From Erysipelothrix sp. (GTDB lineage Bacteria; Bacillota_I; Bacilli_A; Erysipelotrichales; Erysipelotrichaceae): a DNA stretch of 64,000 nucleotides. The DNA is taken from positions 46,370 through 110,369 of the forward strand of contig JAGXRX010000014.1 in NCBI GenBank assembly GCA_018335655.1, in the 5' to 3' direction. Below the pieces are notes generated by a model that saw only the letters and a list, made by a program, of their open reading frames with translations, was not told where the DNA came from and searched no databases. Positions 52,659 through 61,183 of the stretch are shown here, one piece after another. The stretch's first letter is position 1. Every line of letters starts with the position of its first letter. Position numbers and translations under genes: made by a program.

Positions 52659-53444
52659 ATGAAAATAATAGTCCTTGTAAAACAAGTGCCTAACACCACT
52701 GAAATCAAAGTTGATCCTATCAAAGGAACACTCATTCGTGACGGTGTTGACTCAATTATTAACCCAGACGATCGTGCTTCTGTAGAATGTGCATTAATGA
52801 TTAAAGACCAATTTCCAGAAACGCATGTAAGAGTTCTAACTATGGGACCTAAACAAGCAGTGGGAATGCTTCAAGAACTTTATGGAATGGGTGTCGATGA
52901 GTGTTCACTTATTAATGACACAATGTTCGCAGGTGCTGACACGTGGGCTACTTCATTAACATTATCTAAAGCGATTGCGTTATATGAATATGACCTAATC
53001 TTAGCAGGACGTCAAGCGATTGATGGAGATACAGCGCAAGTTGGACCTCAAGTTGCTGAATGGTTAGACCTTCCTCAAATTACTTATGTTTCTCGTATAC
53101 AAGAAGTTACTGAAAAGAATATTACGGTTGTTAAATCATATGAAGATATGGAAGAAGTATGCCGTGTAAGCTTTCCATGTTTAATTACAACACTTGCAGA
53201 TCAAATCAAACCAAGACTTGGAAACTTTAGACTTGTATGGGAATCTAATACAAGACAAATTCCTATTCTAACAAGTGTAGAACTCAAAGCAGAAGCAAAA
53301 GATGTTGGATTAAAAGGTTCACTTACTCAAGTGAAGAAGACATTTGTTAAGAGCGTAAACAAGAAAGGACAAATGATTAAAGATGATATTGAATTAGCAG
53401 CGAAGACAATTGCTGATATCATTCATCAAAATAATCATGCATAA
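52659..53444 (+). CDS. etfB: Electron transfer flavoprotein beta subunit
   Basis: A 261-residue subunit beginning MKIIVLVKQVPNTTEIKVDP, with LILAGRQAIDGDTAQVGPQVAEWLDLPQ and the EtfB signature near residues 165-190. It carries the AMP or second flavin site and docks the acyl-CoA dehydrogenase. It is 5 bp after the dehydrogenase gene. Whether this EtfAB is of the electron-bifurcating type cannot be settled by eye. Confidence 0.93.
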   Translation: MKIIVLVKQVPNTTEIKVDPIKGTLIRDGVDSIINPDDRASVECALMIKDQFPETHVRVLTMGPKQAVGMLQELYGMGVDECSLINDTMFAGADTWATSLTLSKAIALYEYDLILAGRQAIDGDTAQVGPQVAEWLDLPQITYVSRIQEVTEKNITVVKSYEDMEEVCRVSFPCLITTLADQIKPRLGNFRLVWESNTRQIPILTSVELKAEAKDVGLKGSLTQVKKTFVKSVNKKGQMIKDDIELAAKTIADIIHQNNHA

Positions 53445-53448
53445 CACT

Positions 53449-54438
53449 ATGAACGTAAAAGACATTTATGTATACATCGAAGTCCGTGAAAAAACCGCTC
53501 TTGATGTAGGATTCCAATTATTATCATTATCTCAAACTCTAAAAGAACAATATGCTGCAAAAGGCATTGAACAAGAAGTGGTTGCTGTCTTATGTGGACA
53601 CAACGTGGAAAATCATATCAAAACATGTCATGCTTACGGTGCTGATAAAGTTATCGTAGTAGACCATGAAGTACTTAATTTTCCAACGACTGAAGCGATT
53701 ACTCATGCATTAACTCAAGTTATTGAAGCATATAAACCTGAATGTTTCCTCATTGGAGCAACAGTTGTAGGGCGTGATATTGCTCCACGTGTTGCTGCTC
53801 GTGTTGCTACAGGCTTAACCGCAGATGCTACACACCTTGAAGTTGATCCAGCTGAAGACTCCCGCTTACTTCTTATGACTCGTCCTGCTTTTGGTGGAAA
53901 TCTTTATGGAACAATTATTTGTCCATTCTCATATCCTCAAATGTCATCGATTCGTCCAGAAGTATTTGTGAAGGTACTATACGAACGTCCAGTTGTTGAT
54001 CCAATTCGCTTTGACTTTAGCTTTACTCCTAAACACACGATTGAAGTGTTAGAGCGTAAACTAAAACATAAAGAGGGTGGAGATTTAAAGAAAGCCCATA
54101 TGATTTTAGCTGGTGGTCGTAGTATGGCTAACCACGTTGAAAAACTTCAAGATTTTGCAAGCAGTATTAATGCTACATTTGCAGCATCACGTGGACTTGT
54201 TGAAAGTGGTAAAGTTGGTAAAGATATTCAAGTAGGACAAACCGGTACAAGTGTACGTCCTGCATTGTATATCGCTTGTGGTATATCAGGTGCTGCTCAA
54301 CATACTGCAGGTATGGAAAATGCACAAACAATTATTGCTATCAATACAGATCCTGAAGCATCAATCTTCCAATTCTCTCACTTGGGAGTTGTTGGAGATG
54401 CAATCGAAGTATTAAAAGAAGTTCAAAAATATCTATAG
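53449..54438 (+). CDS. etfA: Electron transfer flavoprotein alpha subunit
   Basis: A 329-residue subunit that binds FAD. The C-terminal FAD domain (about 205-329) has AGGRSMA, FAASRGLVESGKVGKDIQVGQTG, ACGISGAAQHTAGM and INTDPEASIFQFSHLGVVGD. The start is uncertain: ATG at 53449 (4 bp after the etfB stop) or ATG at 53437, which overlaps etfB; neither has a clear ribosome site, so translation is probably coupled. Confidence 0.92.
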   Translation: MNVKDIYVYIEVREKTALDVGFQLLSLSQTLKEQYAAKGIEQEVVAVLCGHNVENHIKTCHAYGADKVIVVDHEVLNFPTTEAITHALTQVIEAYKPECFLIGATVVGRDIAPRVAARVATGLTADATHLEVDPAEDSRLLLMTRPAFGGNLYGTIICPFSYPQMSSIRPEVFVKVLYERPVVDPIRFDFSFTPKHTIEVLERKLKHKEGGDLKKAHMILAGGRSMANHVEKLQDFASSINATFAASRGLVESGKVGKDIQVGQTGTSVRPALYIACGISGAAQHTAGMENAQTIIAINTDPEASIFQFSHLGVVGDAIEVLKEVQKYL

Positions 54439-54445
54439 CTTGTTC

Positions 54446-54469
54446 AACCACCCGCGAGGGTGGTTTTTT
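54446..54469 (+). terminator. Terminator after etfA
   Basis: Stem AACCACCC/GGGTGGTT with GCGA tetraloop and a T run. Confidence 0.92.
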
Positions 54470-54553
54470 ATTTTGAGACTATGCAGCTAATCTATCATTT
54501 TTACTACAAACTATTTAAGTATTGTGTAAAGCAATTATAGAAAAACTCAAATG

Positions 54554-54583
54554 AAAAGAGCTCATCCACCTGGATGAGCTCTT
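54554..54583 (-). terminator. Terminator of dps (reverse strand)
   Basis: Twelve-bp stem AAGAGCTCATCC/GGATGAGCTCTT with ACCT loop. On the reverse strand it is followed by TTTTCATTT, and it lies about 20 bp beyond the dps stop. Confidence 0.85.
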
Positions 54584-54603
54584 GTTTCAAAGTTCAGTAT
54601 TAA

Positions 54604-55032
54604 TTATGCTTGCATTGAATTAATGAACCAAATATTCTTTTCATATTTTGCAATATGATCTTCCATGACAGCAACTACTGTAAAGTCATTTTTTTCATCT
54701 GCTTCATTGCGAATAGTTGTTGCTAAAGTAATAAGTCCTTCGAAATCTTCTTTCATAATTGAAAGCATTTCTTGAGTCTTATATGAATTGTTTTCGAGTT
54801 CTTTTACTGTAGAAAGTTTTAAAACTTCTTTAAGATTTCCAACAGGGAATGAGCCTCTCATTTTTATAAGCTCAGCAACAGCATCATAGGCTTCAAAGAA
54901 ACCTTCATAAGCAGCTTCTGAGAATTGGTGAAGTGGAATGAATTGTGGTCCAACAACATTCCAATGTAGGTTGTGAAATTTCACATTGAGGACTGCTAAG
55001 TTAGCGACATAAACGTTTAAAGATTTAATCAT
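54604..55032 (-). CDS. dps: Dps-family ferritin-like protein
   Basis: A 142-residue four-helix protein that stores iron and uses peroxide as oxidant, forming a dodecamer. The ferroxidase region NLHWNVVGPQFIPLHQFSEAAYEGFFEAYDAVAE (about 21-54) has the His, Asp and Glu ligands at family spacing. It has an AAGGAGC site on the reverse strand and lies 34 bp after the Fur/PerR-type gene, with a small inverted repeat between them. Co-regulation by that protein is likely. Confidence 0.92.
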   Translation of the reverse strand: MIKSLNVYVANLAVLNVKFHNLHWNVVGPQFIPLHQFSEAAYEGFFEAYDAVAELIKMRGSFPVGNLKEVLKLSTVKELENNSYKTQEMLSIMKEDFEGLITLATTIRNEADEKNDFTVVAVMEDHIAKYEKNIWFINSMQA

Positions 55033-55047
55033 AATTTTGCTCCTTTG

Positions 55048-55064
55048 TCACAGGGTTTCTGTGA
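55048..55064 (-). repeat. Intercistronic 6-bp inverted repeat between perR-like gene and dps
   Basis: TCACAG-GGTTT-CTGTGA, directly upstream of the dps ribosome site. It has no T tract, so it is more likely an mRNA-stability or processing hairpin, or an operator, than a terminator. Confidence 0.45.
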
Positions 55065-55066
55065 TC

Positions 55067-55489
55067 TTAGTTTTCTTTGGTGCTACATTGAGCACATATT
55101 CCATAAAAATAAACATCTTTATGAACAATCTTGAAATCAGTTAATCCTTGAACTGCGAGTTGATTCACATCAAGATCGAAATCAAAGATCTTATGACATC
55201 GATGACACTTAAAGTGGCCATGTTGTAGTAGCACAGCATCATAGCGTGCTTCATTGTTACCCATGGTGACTTTCTTAATTAATGAAGCTGAGAGTAACAC
55301 ATCAATAGTGTTATACACCGTCATCTTTGATAATGTTGGAAAATCACTGACAAGTTGTTGAAATATCTCATCTGCTGTTGGATGTGAATTAGACACACTT
55401 AAATATTCCAATACTCGAATACGATAATTCGAAGGTTGGACATCATGGTCTAACAATAGGTTTTTGAAGTGTTCTTTAGTTGTTGTCAT
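55067..55489 (-). CDS. Fur-family peroxide/metal regulator, PerR-like
   Basis: A 140-residue Fur-family repressor. The winged helix includes FPTLSKMTVYNTIDVLLSASLI (about 50-71). CHRCH and CAQC supply the four cysteines of the structural zinc site, and RYDAVLLQHGHFKC supplies regulatory metal ligands. Adjacent dps and a PerR-type box over the start favour PerR over Fur or Zur, but the metal cannot be proven from sequence. It appears to be first in a perR-dps operon. The start codon lacks a visible ribosome site. Confidence 0.85.
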   Translation of the reverse strand: MTTTKEHFKNLLLDHDVQPSNYRIRVLEYLSVSNSHPTADEIFQQLVSDFPTLSKMTVYNTIDVLLSASLIKKVTMGNNEARYDAVLLQHGHFKCHRCHKIFDFDLDVNQLAVQGLTDFKIVHKDVYFYGICAQCSTKEN

Positions 55490-55491
55490 AA

Positions 55492-55539
55492 TTGTAATGA
55501 ATACAATATTATAATAAACCTAATTTTTGATTAAGTCAA
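55492..55539 (-). promoter_or_regulatory. Promoter and Per-box of the perR-like gene
   Basis: On the reverse strand TTGACT (55539-55534), 17-bp spacer, TATTAT (55516-55511). Over the expected start site lies TTGTAATGAATACAA (55492-55506), agreeing with the Per-box TTATAATnATTATAA at 12 of 14 positions. This implies autorepression. Confidence 0.65.
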
Positions 55540-56355
55540 GTTTAGCGCATTCTTTACGTCTTCAATATCAATGAAGAAAGGAATCATTGATTTAAAGACT
55601 GCAATCTTTTTAAATCCTAATGATTCTAAACTTTCTAGTGCTTGTGGATAAAACTGTGCAATTCTCTCAGGAAAATGGGCATCTGATCCTAGTGTAATGA
55701 GATGTCCACCGAGCTCTTGGTACCATGATAATATTTGAGGATGAGGGAATGCATGATTAAATGCATCTTTATAACCAGAAGTATTAATCTCAATGCCTTT
55801 TCCTTTCTTTATAACAACCCTAAGCAAATCCTTGATCTCTTCTTCAACATCTTCAAGGGACACTTGATGTAGGTCAGTATGATATCGCTTTACAATATCG
55901 AGGTGACCAACAACACTGTAGTGACTCATAGTATCAAGGCAAATCGTAAACTCCTTAATATAAGCTCTATATGCTTCTAAAGGAGATAAGCCTTGATAGA
56001 AGTCTTGATTATATAAATCTTTTTTATGGGTAGTATGCATACTTGCAATGACAAAATCAAAACCTTCATTAAGAATAATCTTTTCAACTTCTTCAATGAT
56101 ATGTGGTTGAACTCCACATTCTAAACCATAATATATTTCAATTTTATCTTTGTATTTTTCTTGGGCTGCATGGATTGCTTCTTTTCTTTCACGATGATTT
56201 AAATCAAATTTGTAACGTTTGTCTTGATAGTCCAAGTCTAAATGATCAGTAATGGTATAGTGCTTAATTCCCTTTGAGATAGCAGATTCAATCATGCTTT
56301 CAAGGGTTGCTTCACAGTCTTCACTAAATAATGTATGGTTATGAGCATCAATCAT
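55531..56355 (-). CDS. hisJ: Histidinol-phosphatase, PHP family
   Basis: A 274-residue PHP-superfamily hydrolase that removes phosphate from L-histidinol phosphate. It shows DAHNHTLFSED at the start, YTITDHLDLDY, the YGLECGVQP segment, IASMHTTH, VVGHLDIVKRY and TLGSDAHFPERI, which together give the metal ligands of this family. It is divergent from the histidine operon, which otherwise lacks a phosphatase, so it completes the pathway. Its stop lies 42 bp downstream of the perR-like start, in the opposite order of transcription. Confidence 0.9.
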   Translation of the reverse strand: MIDAHNHTLFSEDCEATLESMIESAISKGIKHYTITDHLDLDYQDKRYKFDLNHRERKEAIHAAQEKYKDKIEIYYGLECGVQPHIIEEVEKIILNEGFDFVIASMHTTHKKDLYNQDFYQGLSPLEAYRAYIKEFTICLDTMSHYSVVGHLDIVKRYHTDLHQVSLEDVEEEIKDLLRVVIKKGKGIEINTSGYKDAFNHAFPHPQILSWYQELGGHLITLGSDAHFPERIAQFYPQALESLESLGFKKIAVFKSMIPFFIDIEDVKNALNLT

Positions 56356-56424
56356 GTGTTTTCTCCTTGCAATGTGAGATATGATTCATTATACTATAAA
56401 CAAGCGAAAGGATGATGTGACAAT

Positions 56425-56478
56425 ATGTTCTATACTGCTATCCATCATCATGGTCTAACCAAATCCATTCTTGCCTAA
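56425..56478 (+). CDS. hisL: Histidine leader peptide
   Basis: A 17-codon ORF, MFYTAIHHHGLTKSILA, with three consecutive His codons (56443-56451). AAAGGA lies 12 bp upstream of the ATG. It is followed by alternative hairpins and a terminator before the his genes, the classic layout of leader-peptide attenuation: a ribosome stalled at the His codons when His-tRNA is short should prevent termination. The ORF is too short for a normal gene, but its codon content and position make it convincing. Confidence 0.85.
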   Translation: MFYTAIHHHGLTKSILA

Positions 56479-56542
56479 CGGCAAGCTTTTTGCGCTGAAC
56501 CGACACATAACACCGTTGCACTTCATGCTGCGGTGTTTTTTT
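56470..56542 (+). promoter_or_regulatory. Histidine operon attenuator
   Basis: First hairpin CTTGCC/GGCAAG (56470-56485), which includes the leader stop codon. The terminator is AACACCG/CGGTGTT (56509-56537, inner GCA/TGC) followed by T's to 56542. AACGG (56477-56481) is complementary to CCGTT (56513-56517) and could form an antiterminator that blocks the terminator's 5' arm. No T-box signature is present. The pairing scheme is inferred. Confidence 0.75.
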
Positions 56543-56562
56543 ATTAAGAAAGAGGAACCCCT

Positions 56563-57699
56563 ATGACCCAAAGCAAACCATTAGCTCAAGGAATGTCTAT
56601 TAAGAGCAGAAATCAATATTCTAAGGAAGATGCTTTAATTTATGGTATTCTCAAACAATTTGAAACGTATGGCTATGATGTCATTGAACCACCATCGATT
56701 GAATACTATGATGTCATGGCTGCAAGTGGTGCACGTGCACAACAAACCATGATTAAGTTTGTTGATCCTTTTGGAGATATCATGGTCTTACAAGCTGATC
56801 CAACCATTTCACTAACTCACTATATGAGTAAACAATCCTCAACCTCGCTAAGAAAATTTGCAATGGTATCATCAATTCATAAAGCATATACCATGCACTC
56901 AAAACGTCATGAGCATATCAAGCAAATTGGAGTGGAAGTATTCTATGATCAAGGACTTTATGATCTTGAAGTACTAGAACTTGCTTTAAAGGCTTTATCA
57001 TATGCTCAAGTTAATAATGTGGTGGTTGAGTTAGGTCATGTTGGGTTTATTCCAACCCTACTACAATCTCTCAAAATATCAGAAGCGTTATTACCAACCT
57101 TGAGTGAAGCAATAAAATTAAAAGATCTTCCTGCAATTCAATCACTTACCACATCATATCCACAATCAACTCAAGATATTCTTAAAGATATCATTACATG
57201 GTTTGGATCAGTGGATGAAGTCAAGGCAAAGATGAAACCATTTAACCTTTCTATAGAACTACAATCAATGGTTGATGAACTGTCACAATTGATGAGTGCT
57301 ATGACTTCACTTGATCCTTTAGTAAGTATTATCATGGATTGTTCAACGGTGAAGTCACAAACTTACTACAGTGGACTTACGATGAGTGTATACAGTGATG
57401 AAACAACTGAACCGATTTTAAGTGGGGGTCGATATGATCACATTCTTGAACAAACTGGTCAGCGAATGAGTGCCATTGGATTTGGTATTAATGTAACCTC
57501 CTTAGCTACTATTTCTAACATTCAACCTCCTAAACTCACTAATGTTGCTTTAATTGCAAATATGAATAGTCCTAAAGTAGCCTTTGATTATGCCAACTCT
57601 TTGCGATTATCCACAAAAAGAGTTCATGTCATCTTTGATGACACTATAGATTTAAGTATGATGGATGAAATCATTACGATGAAGGAGAATAATTCATGA
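56563..57699 (+). CDS. hisZ: ATP phosphoribosyltransferase regulatory subunit
   Basis: A 378-residue protein like the catalytic core of histidyl-tRNA synthetase but without the anticodon domain. It has YDVIEPPSIEYYD, the motif MIKFVDPFGDIMVLQADPTI and LSGGRYDHILEQTG. HisZ is required with the short form of HisG, which follows directly. It binds histidine for feedback control. AGAGGAA precedes the ATG; it is the first structural gene after the attenuator. Confidence 0.92.
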   Translation: MTQSKPLAQGMSIKSRNQYSKEDALIYGILKQFETYGYDVIEPPSIEYYDVMAASGARAQQTMIKFVDPFGDIMVLQADPTISLTHYMSKQSSTSLRKFAMVSSIHKAYTMHSKRHEHIKQIGVEVFYDQGLYDLEVLELALKALSYAQVNNVVVELGHVGFIPTLLQSLKISEALLPTLSEAIKLKDLPAIQSLTTSYPQSTQDILKDIITWFGSVDEVKAKMKPFNLSIELQSMVDELSQLMSAMTSLDPLVSIIMDCSTVKSQTYYSGLTMSVYSDETTEPILSGGRYDHILEQTGQRMSAIGFGINVTSLATISNIQPPKLTNVALIANMNSPKVAFDYANSLRLSTKRVHVIFDDTIDLSMMDEIITMKENNS

Positions 57700-58313
57700 T
57701 TACCATTGCCTTAGCAAAAGGACGTTTAGCTCAAAAAGGATTAAAGCGTCTTACTCAAGCAAATATTCTTTTTTCAGAGTTTGATGAACAGTCACGTAAA
57801 CTAATCTTTGAAAGTGATGATAAACAAGCACGTATTGTGTTTGTGAAGGCAATGGATGTTCCAATTTATGTTGCGAATGGAATTGCTGATGTAGGGATTG
57901 TTGGTAAAGATGTACTTCTTGAAAACAATGAATATGTTAATGAACTTGCAGATATAGAATTTGGAGCATGTCGATTATGTGTATGTGGACTTAAACCACT
58001 ACCAAGTGATCGTAAACCTGTGATTGCTTCAAAGTACCCTCGAGTTACTGAGCAATACTTTAGTTCTCAAGGTATTGATGTGGATATTATCAAACTTGAA
58101 GGAAGTGTTGAATTAGCTCCACTTCTTGAGTTATCGGATGCAATTGTGGATATTGTAGAAAGTGGATTAACTTTAAAAGAAAATAATCTTTCTATCTTTA
58201 CTACCATCGCGCTATCTTCAGCACGACTTATTGTGAATCCTCGCTCTTATAAAACAAAAATCAAAGCAATGACACCTATTATAAAAGCTATTATGCAAGG
58301 AGATAATGTATGA
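57696..58313 (+). CDS. hisG: ATP phosphoribosyltransferase, short form
   Basis: A 205-residue catalytic subunit, lacking the C-terminal regulatory domain of long HisG, that joins ATP and PRPP in the first step of histidine synthesis. It starts ITIALAKGRLAQKGLKRL and has ADVGIVGKDVLLE, IIKLEGSVELAPLLELSDAIVDIVESG. It overlaps hisZ by 4 bp. Confidence 0.95.
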   Translation: MITIALAKGRLAQKGLKRLTQANILFSEFDEQSRKLIFESDDKQARIVFVKAMDVPIYVANGIADVGIVGKDVLLENNEYVNELADIEFGACRLCVCGLKPLPSDRKPVIASKYPRVTEQYFSSQGIDVDIIKLEGSVELAPLLELSDAIVDIVESGLTLKENNLSIFTTIALSSARLIVNPRSYKTKIKAMTPIIKAIMQGDNV

Positions 58314-59587
58314 GAATAATCAAAACACAAGATTATCGTCTTGAAACTAATCTTAACTTGTTCAAAGAAGATACGATTGAAACACGTGTTAAAGCTATTC
58401 TTAATGATGTTATTTTAAGAAAAGATCTTGCATGCATTGAGGCTACACAGCGCTTTGATAAGGTATCCATGAAGTCATTTAAGATGGATCTAAAAATCAT
58501 GAAGAAACGTTTTGAAGAAGCAGATCCACAGCTTATTGAAGCTTTAAAACTTGCGAAATCACGCATTGAAGCTTACCACATTCACCAACTTGAACAATCA
58601 TGGGAAGTAAGCGATGAAGACGGTGTACGCTATGGACAAAAAATTACACCCATTCAAAGAGTTGGTGTGTATGTTCCTGGTGGTAAGGCAAGTTACCCAA
58701 GTACAGTACTTATGAATGTCATTCCTGCACAACTTGCCAAGGTGGAAGAAATTGTCATTGTTTCTGCTCCCAATGAATTTGGTGAAGTAGCCCAAAGCGT
58801 GAGTGTTGCTGCTTATTTATGTGGTATCGAAGAAGTTTATGCGATTGGAGGAGCTCAAGCCATTGGTGCATTAGCATTTGGTACAGAAGAGATTAAAAAA
58901 GTAGATAAGATTGTAGGACCAGGTAATGCTTATGTGGCTAAGGCTAAACAACTTGTCTTTGGACATGTTGGGATTGATATGATTGCAGGACCATCAGAAG
59001 TTTTGATTGTTGTCGATGACAGTGCAAAACCATCATGGATAGCGGCAGATATGCTTGCTCAACTTGAACATGACACCATGGCAAGTGCGATTGTCTTATC
59101 ACAAAGTGAAGATGTCTTAAAAAAAGTTCAAATTGAATTTGAAATACAACTTAAATCTTTACCAAGACAAGAGATTCTAAGTGAATCCAAAAATAATGCC
59201 ATAGGACTTCTTGCATCATCCTTTGAAGACCTTGTAGAAATGATAAACACATGTGCAAGTGAGCACTGTGAACTTCATGTGAGTGAACCTTATGAACTGC
59301 TTAAATCTGTAAAACATGCAGGATCAATCTTTATTGGAGATACTTCTGCAGAAGTCTTTGGTGATTACTGTGCTGGGGTGAATCACACCTTACCAACATC
59401 TAGAACTGCACGATTTGCAAGTGCCTTAGGAGTTTATGATTTTGTTAAGCGCAGTGCAACACTTTATTATCCTGAAGATGTGATGAGAAAACATGCACCT
59501 GTTGTGAATACTATTGCGAATGAAGAAGGTTTAATTGCACATGCGAAAGCAGCGATGATTCGCCTTAAGGAGGACAACAATGAGTAA
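58310..59587 (+). CDS. hisD: Histidinol dehydrogenase
   Basis: A 425-residue zinc enzyme that oxidises histidinol to histidine with two NAD. GVYVPGGKASYPSTVLMNVIPA, VDKIVGPGNAYVAKAKQ, GPSEVLI and the zinc/catalytic segments QLEHD and SEHCELH are intact. The length is standard. It overlaps hisG by 4 bp and hisC by 8 bp. Confidence 0.95.
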   Translation: MRIIKTQDYRLETNLNLFKEDTIETRVKAILNDVILRKDLACIEATQRFDKVSMKSFKMDLKIMKKRFEEADPQLIEALKLAKSRIEAYHIHQLEQSWEVSDEDGVRYGQKITPIQRVGVYVPGGKASYPSTVLMNVIPAQLAKVEEIVIVSAPNEFGEVAQSVSVAAYLCGIEEVYAIGGAQAIGALAFGTEEIKKVDKIVGPGNAYVAKAKQLVFGHVGIDMIAGPSEVLIVVDDSAKPSWIAADMLAQLEHDTMASAIVLSQSEDVLKKVQIEFEIQLKSLPRQEILSESKNNAIGLLASSFEDLVEMINTCASEHCELHVSEPYELLKSVKHAGSIFIGDTSAEVFGDYCAGVNHTLPTSRTARFASALGVYDFVKRSATLYYPEDVMRKHAPVVNTIANEEGLIAHAKAAMIRLKEDNNE

Positions 59588-60602
59588 TATCAAGGCATAT
59601 CAGGAACAGAAGACTCAAGGAAAGATTCGACTACATGCAAATGAATCTCCTTACAATAATCTTCCACAACTCTTAAAAGAAATTGAACCTTTATTAGCTT
59701 CTTTAAATATCAATGAATATCCTGCTTTGAATGCTGATGAACTTAAGTCAACATTAGCTCAAGTTCATGGTGTATCCAGTGAGAATATCATCATAGGTAA
59801 TGGATCTGATGAACTGATCACATATGTGATGCAACGCTTTCTTAAACCTAATGATGTGGTGGTTACACATTCTCCAACATTCTCTCAATATGCTTGGAAT
59901 GCATCACTACTTCATGTAGATTTAGTTAGTGTTAATGATAAGCCTAACTATGAGATTAACATCGATGGTCTTATTGAAGCATGCAATCAAAACAATGCTA
60001 AATTATGTATTGTATGCACACCTAATAATCCTACAGGATCACTAATCTCTAAGGAAGATTTAAACCGTATACATAAAGAGACATCATGCTTTATCATGAT
60101 TGATGAAGCATACTTCGACTTTGTTGATCAAAACTATCAATCGTATGTGTTAAGTTCTCCTAGAATGATATCACTAAGAACATTCTCAAAAGCTTATGGC
60201 TTAGCCGGTATTCGCTTTGGTTATGGTATTGCTCAGCAAGAAGTCATTCAAATGATTAATCAAGTGAGACAACCTTATAATGTTAATGCGATAACTCAAC
60301 TTATTGCCCAAAGTATTTTAAAACAGTCGAATCTTATCCAATCCCAGATAGAAAGCATCCTCAAGAGCAAGGACCTCATCATGAGTGCCTTACAAGACTG
60401 TGGTTGCACCTTAGCTCCAAGCATGGCTAACTTCATCTTGTTCTCACATCCAAGTCACGAACTCATTGAGAGTGTCTTGTGGGAGCATGGCTTTGCGATT
60501 AAGAGTTTCCACAACACAACATCAAACCATTTAAGAATAAGTATTCCCAATGAAGAAAACACTAAGACATTAATCACTGTCTTGAGAGGAATGAAACTAT
60601 GA
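59580..60602 (+). CDS. hisC: Histidinol-phosphate aminotransferase
   Basis: A 340-residue PLP enzyme of aminotransferase class I/II that makes histidinol phosphate. The PLP lysine is Lys204 in RTFSKAYGLAGIRFGYG, with VCTPNNPTGS and IDEAYFDF upstream. GGAGG precedes the ATG within the end of hisD. Confidence 0.95.
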   Translation: MSNIKAYQEQKTQGKIRLHANESPYNNLPQLLKEIEPLLASLNINEYPALNADELKSTLAQVHGVSSENIIIGNGSDELITYVMQRFLKPNDVVVTHSPTFSQYAWNASLLHVDLVSVNDKPNYEINIDGLIEACNQNNAKLCIVCTPNNPTGSLISKEDLNRIHKETSCFIMIDEAYFDFVDQNYQSYVLSSPRMISLRTFSKAYGLAGIRFGYGIAQQEVIQMINQVRQPYNVNAITQLIAQSILKQSNLIQSQIESILKSKDLIMSALQDCGCTLAPSMANFILFSHPSHELIESVLWEHGFAIKSFHNTTSNHLRISIPNEENTKTLITVLRGMKL

Positions 60603-61183
60603 ACCCAATTTTAATACAGCGAACAACAAAAGAAACCGACATTAACCTTACATTAGACATTCGAGGATTAGGTGAATTCAAAGGAACTTCCAATATAGGT
60701 TTCTTTGATCACATGCTTACACTTTTGTGTAAACATGCAGGTTGGGATATTGCCTTAACGATGCAAGGAGATCTTGACGTGGATGATCATCACAGTATTG
60801 AAGATGTGGGGATTGTCTTAGGGATTGCACTAGCGAAAGCTCTTGAAGATAAGACTTCACTTACTCGTTATGGAGATTGCTTTCTTCCTATGGATGAAGC
60901 GTTAGCTCATGTCATTGTGGATGTTAGTGGACGCTCAACACTTGTGTTTAATGCAGACTTAGGCAAAGTTATGTTAGGGTCTATGAGTAGTGAAATGGTG
61001 AAAGAGTTTTTTAAAGCAGTTGCGTTTAATGCTCAGTTAACGCTTCATATGCGGCTTCTTTATGGTGAGAATACACACCACTGTGTTGAAGCATTATTTA
61101 AAGGGTTTGCGAGAGCTATCAAAATAGCCACAACCATCGATCCTACAATTCAAGGTGTTCTTTCAAGCAAAGGTGTGTTATGA
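60599..61183 (+). CDS. hisB: Imidazoleglycerol-phosphate dehydratase
   Basis: A 194-residue monofunctional dehydratase, without the phosphatase domain of enteric HisB. It has FFDHMLTLLCKHAGWD, DDHHSIEDVGI, and LRLLYGENTHHCVEALFKGFARA, which supply the His/Glu manganese ligands. The absence of a fused phosphatase fits the separate PHP-type enzyme upstream. Confidence 0.95.
   Translation: MNPILIQRTTKETDINLTLDIRGLGEFKGTSNIGFFDHMLTLLCKHAGWDIALTMQGDLDVDDHHSIEDVGIVLGIALAKALEDKTSLTRYGDCFLPMDEALAHVIVDVSGRSTLVFNADLGKVMLGSMSSEMVKEFFKAVAFNAQLTLHMRLLYGENTHHCVEALFKGFARAIKIATTIDPTIQGVLSSKGVL

Noticed and set aside
56401..56562. T-box riboswitch before the histidine operon
   Set aside because: No conserved T-box bulge (TGGNACCGCG type) or stem I motif is visible; the His-codon leader peptide explains the region better.
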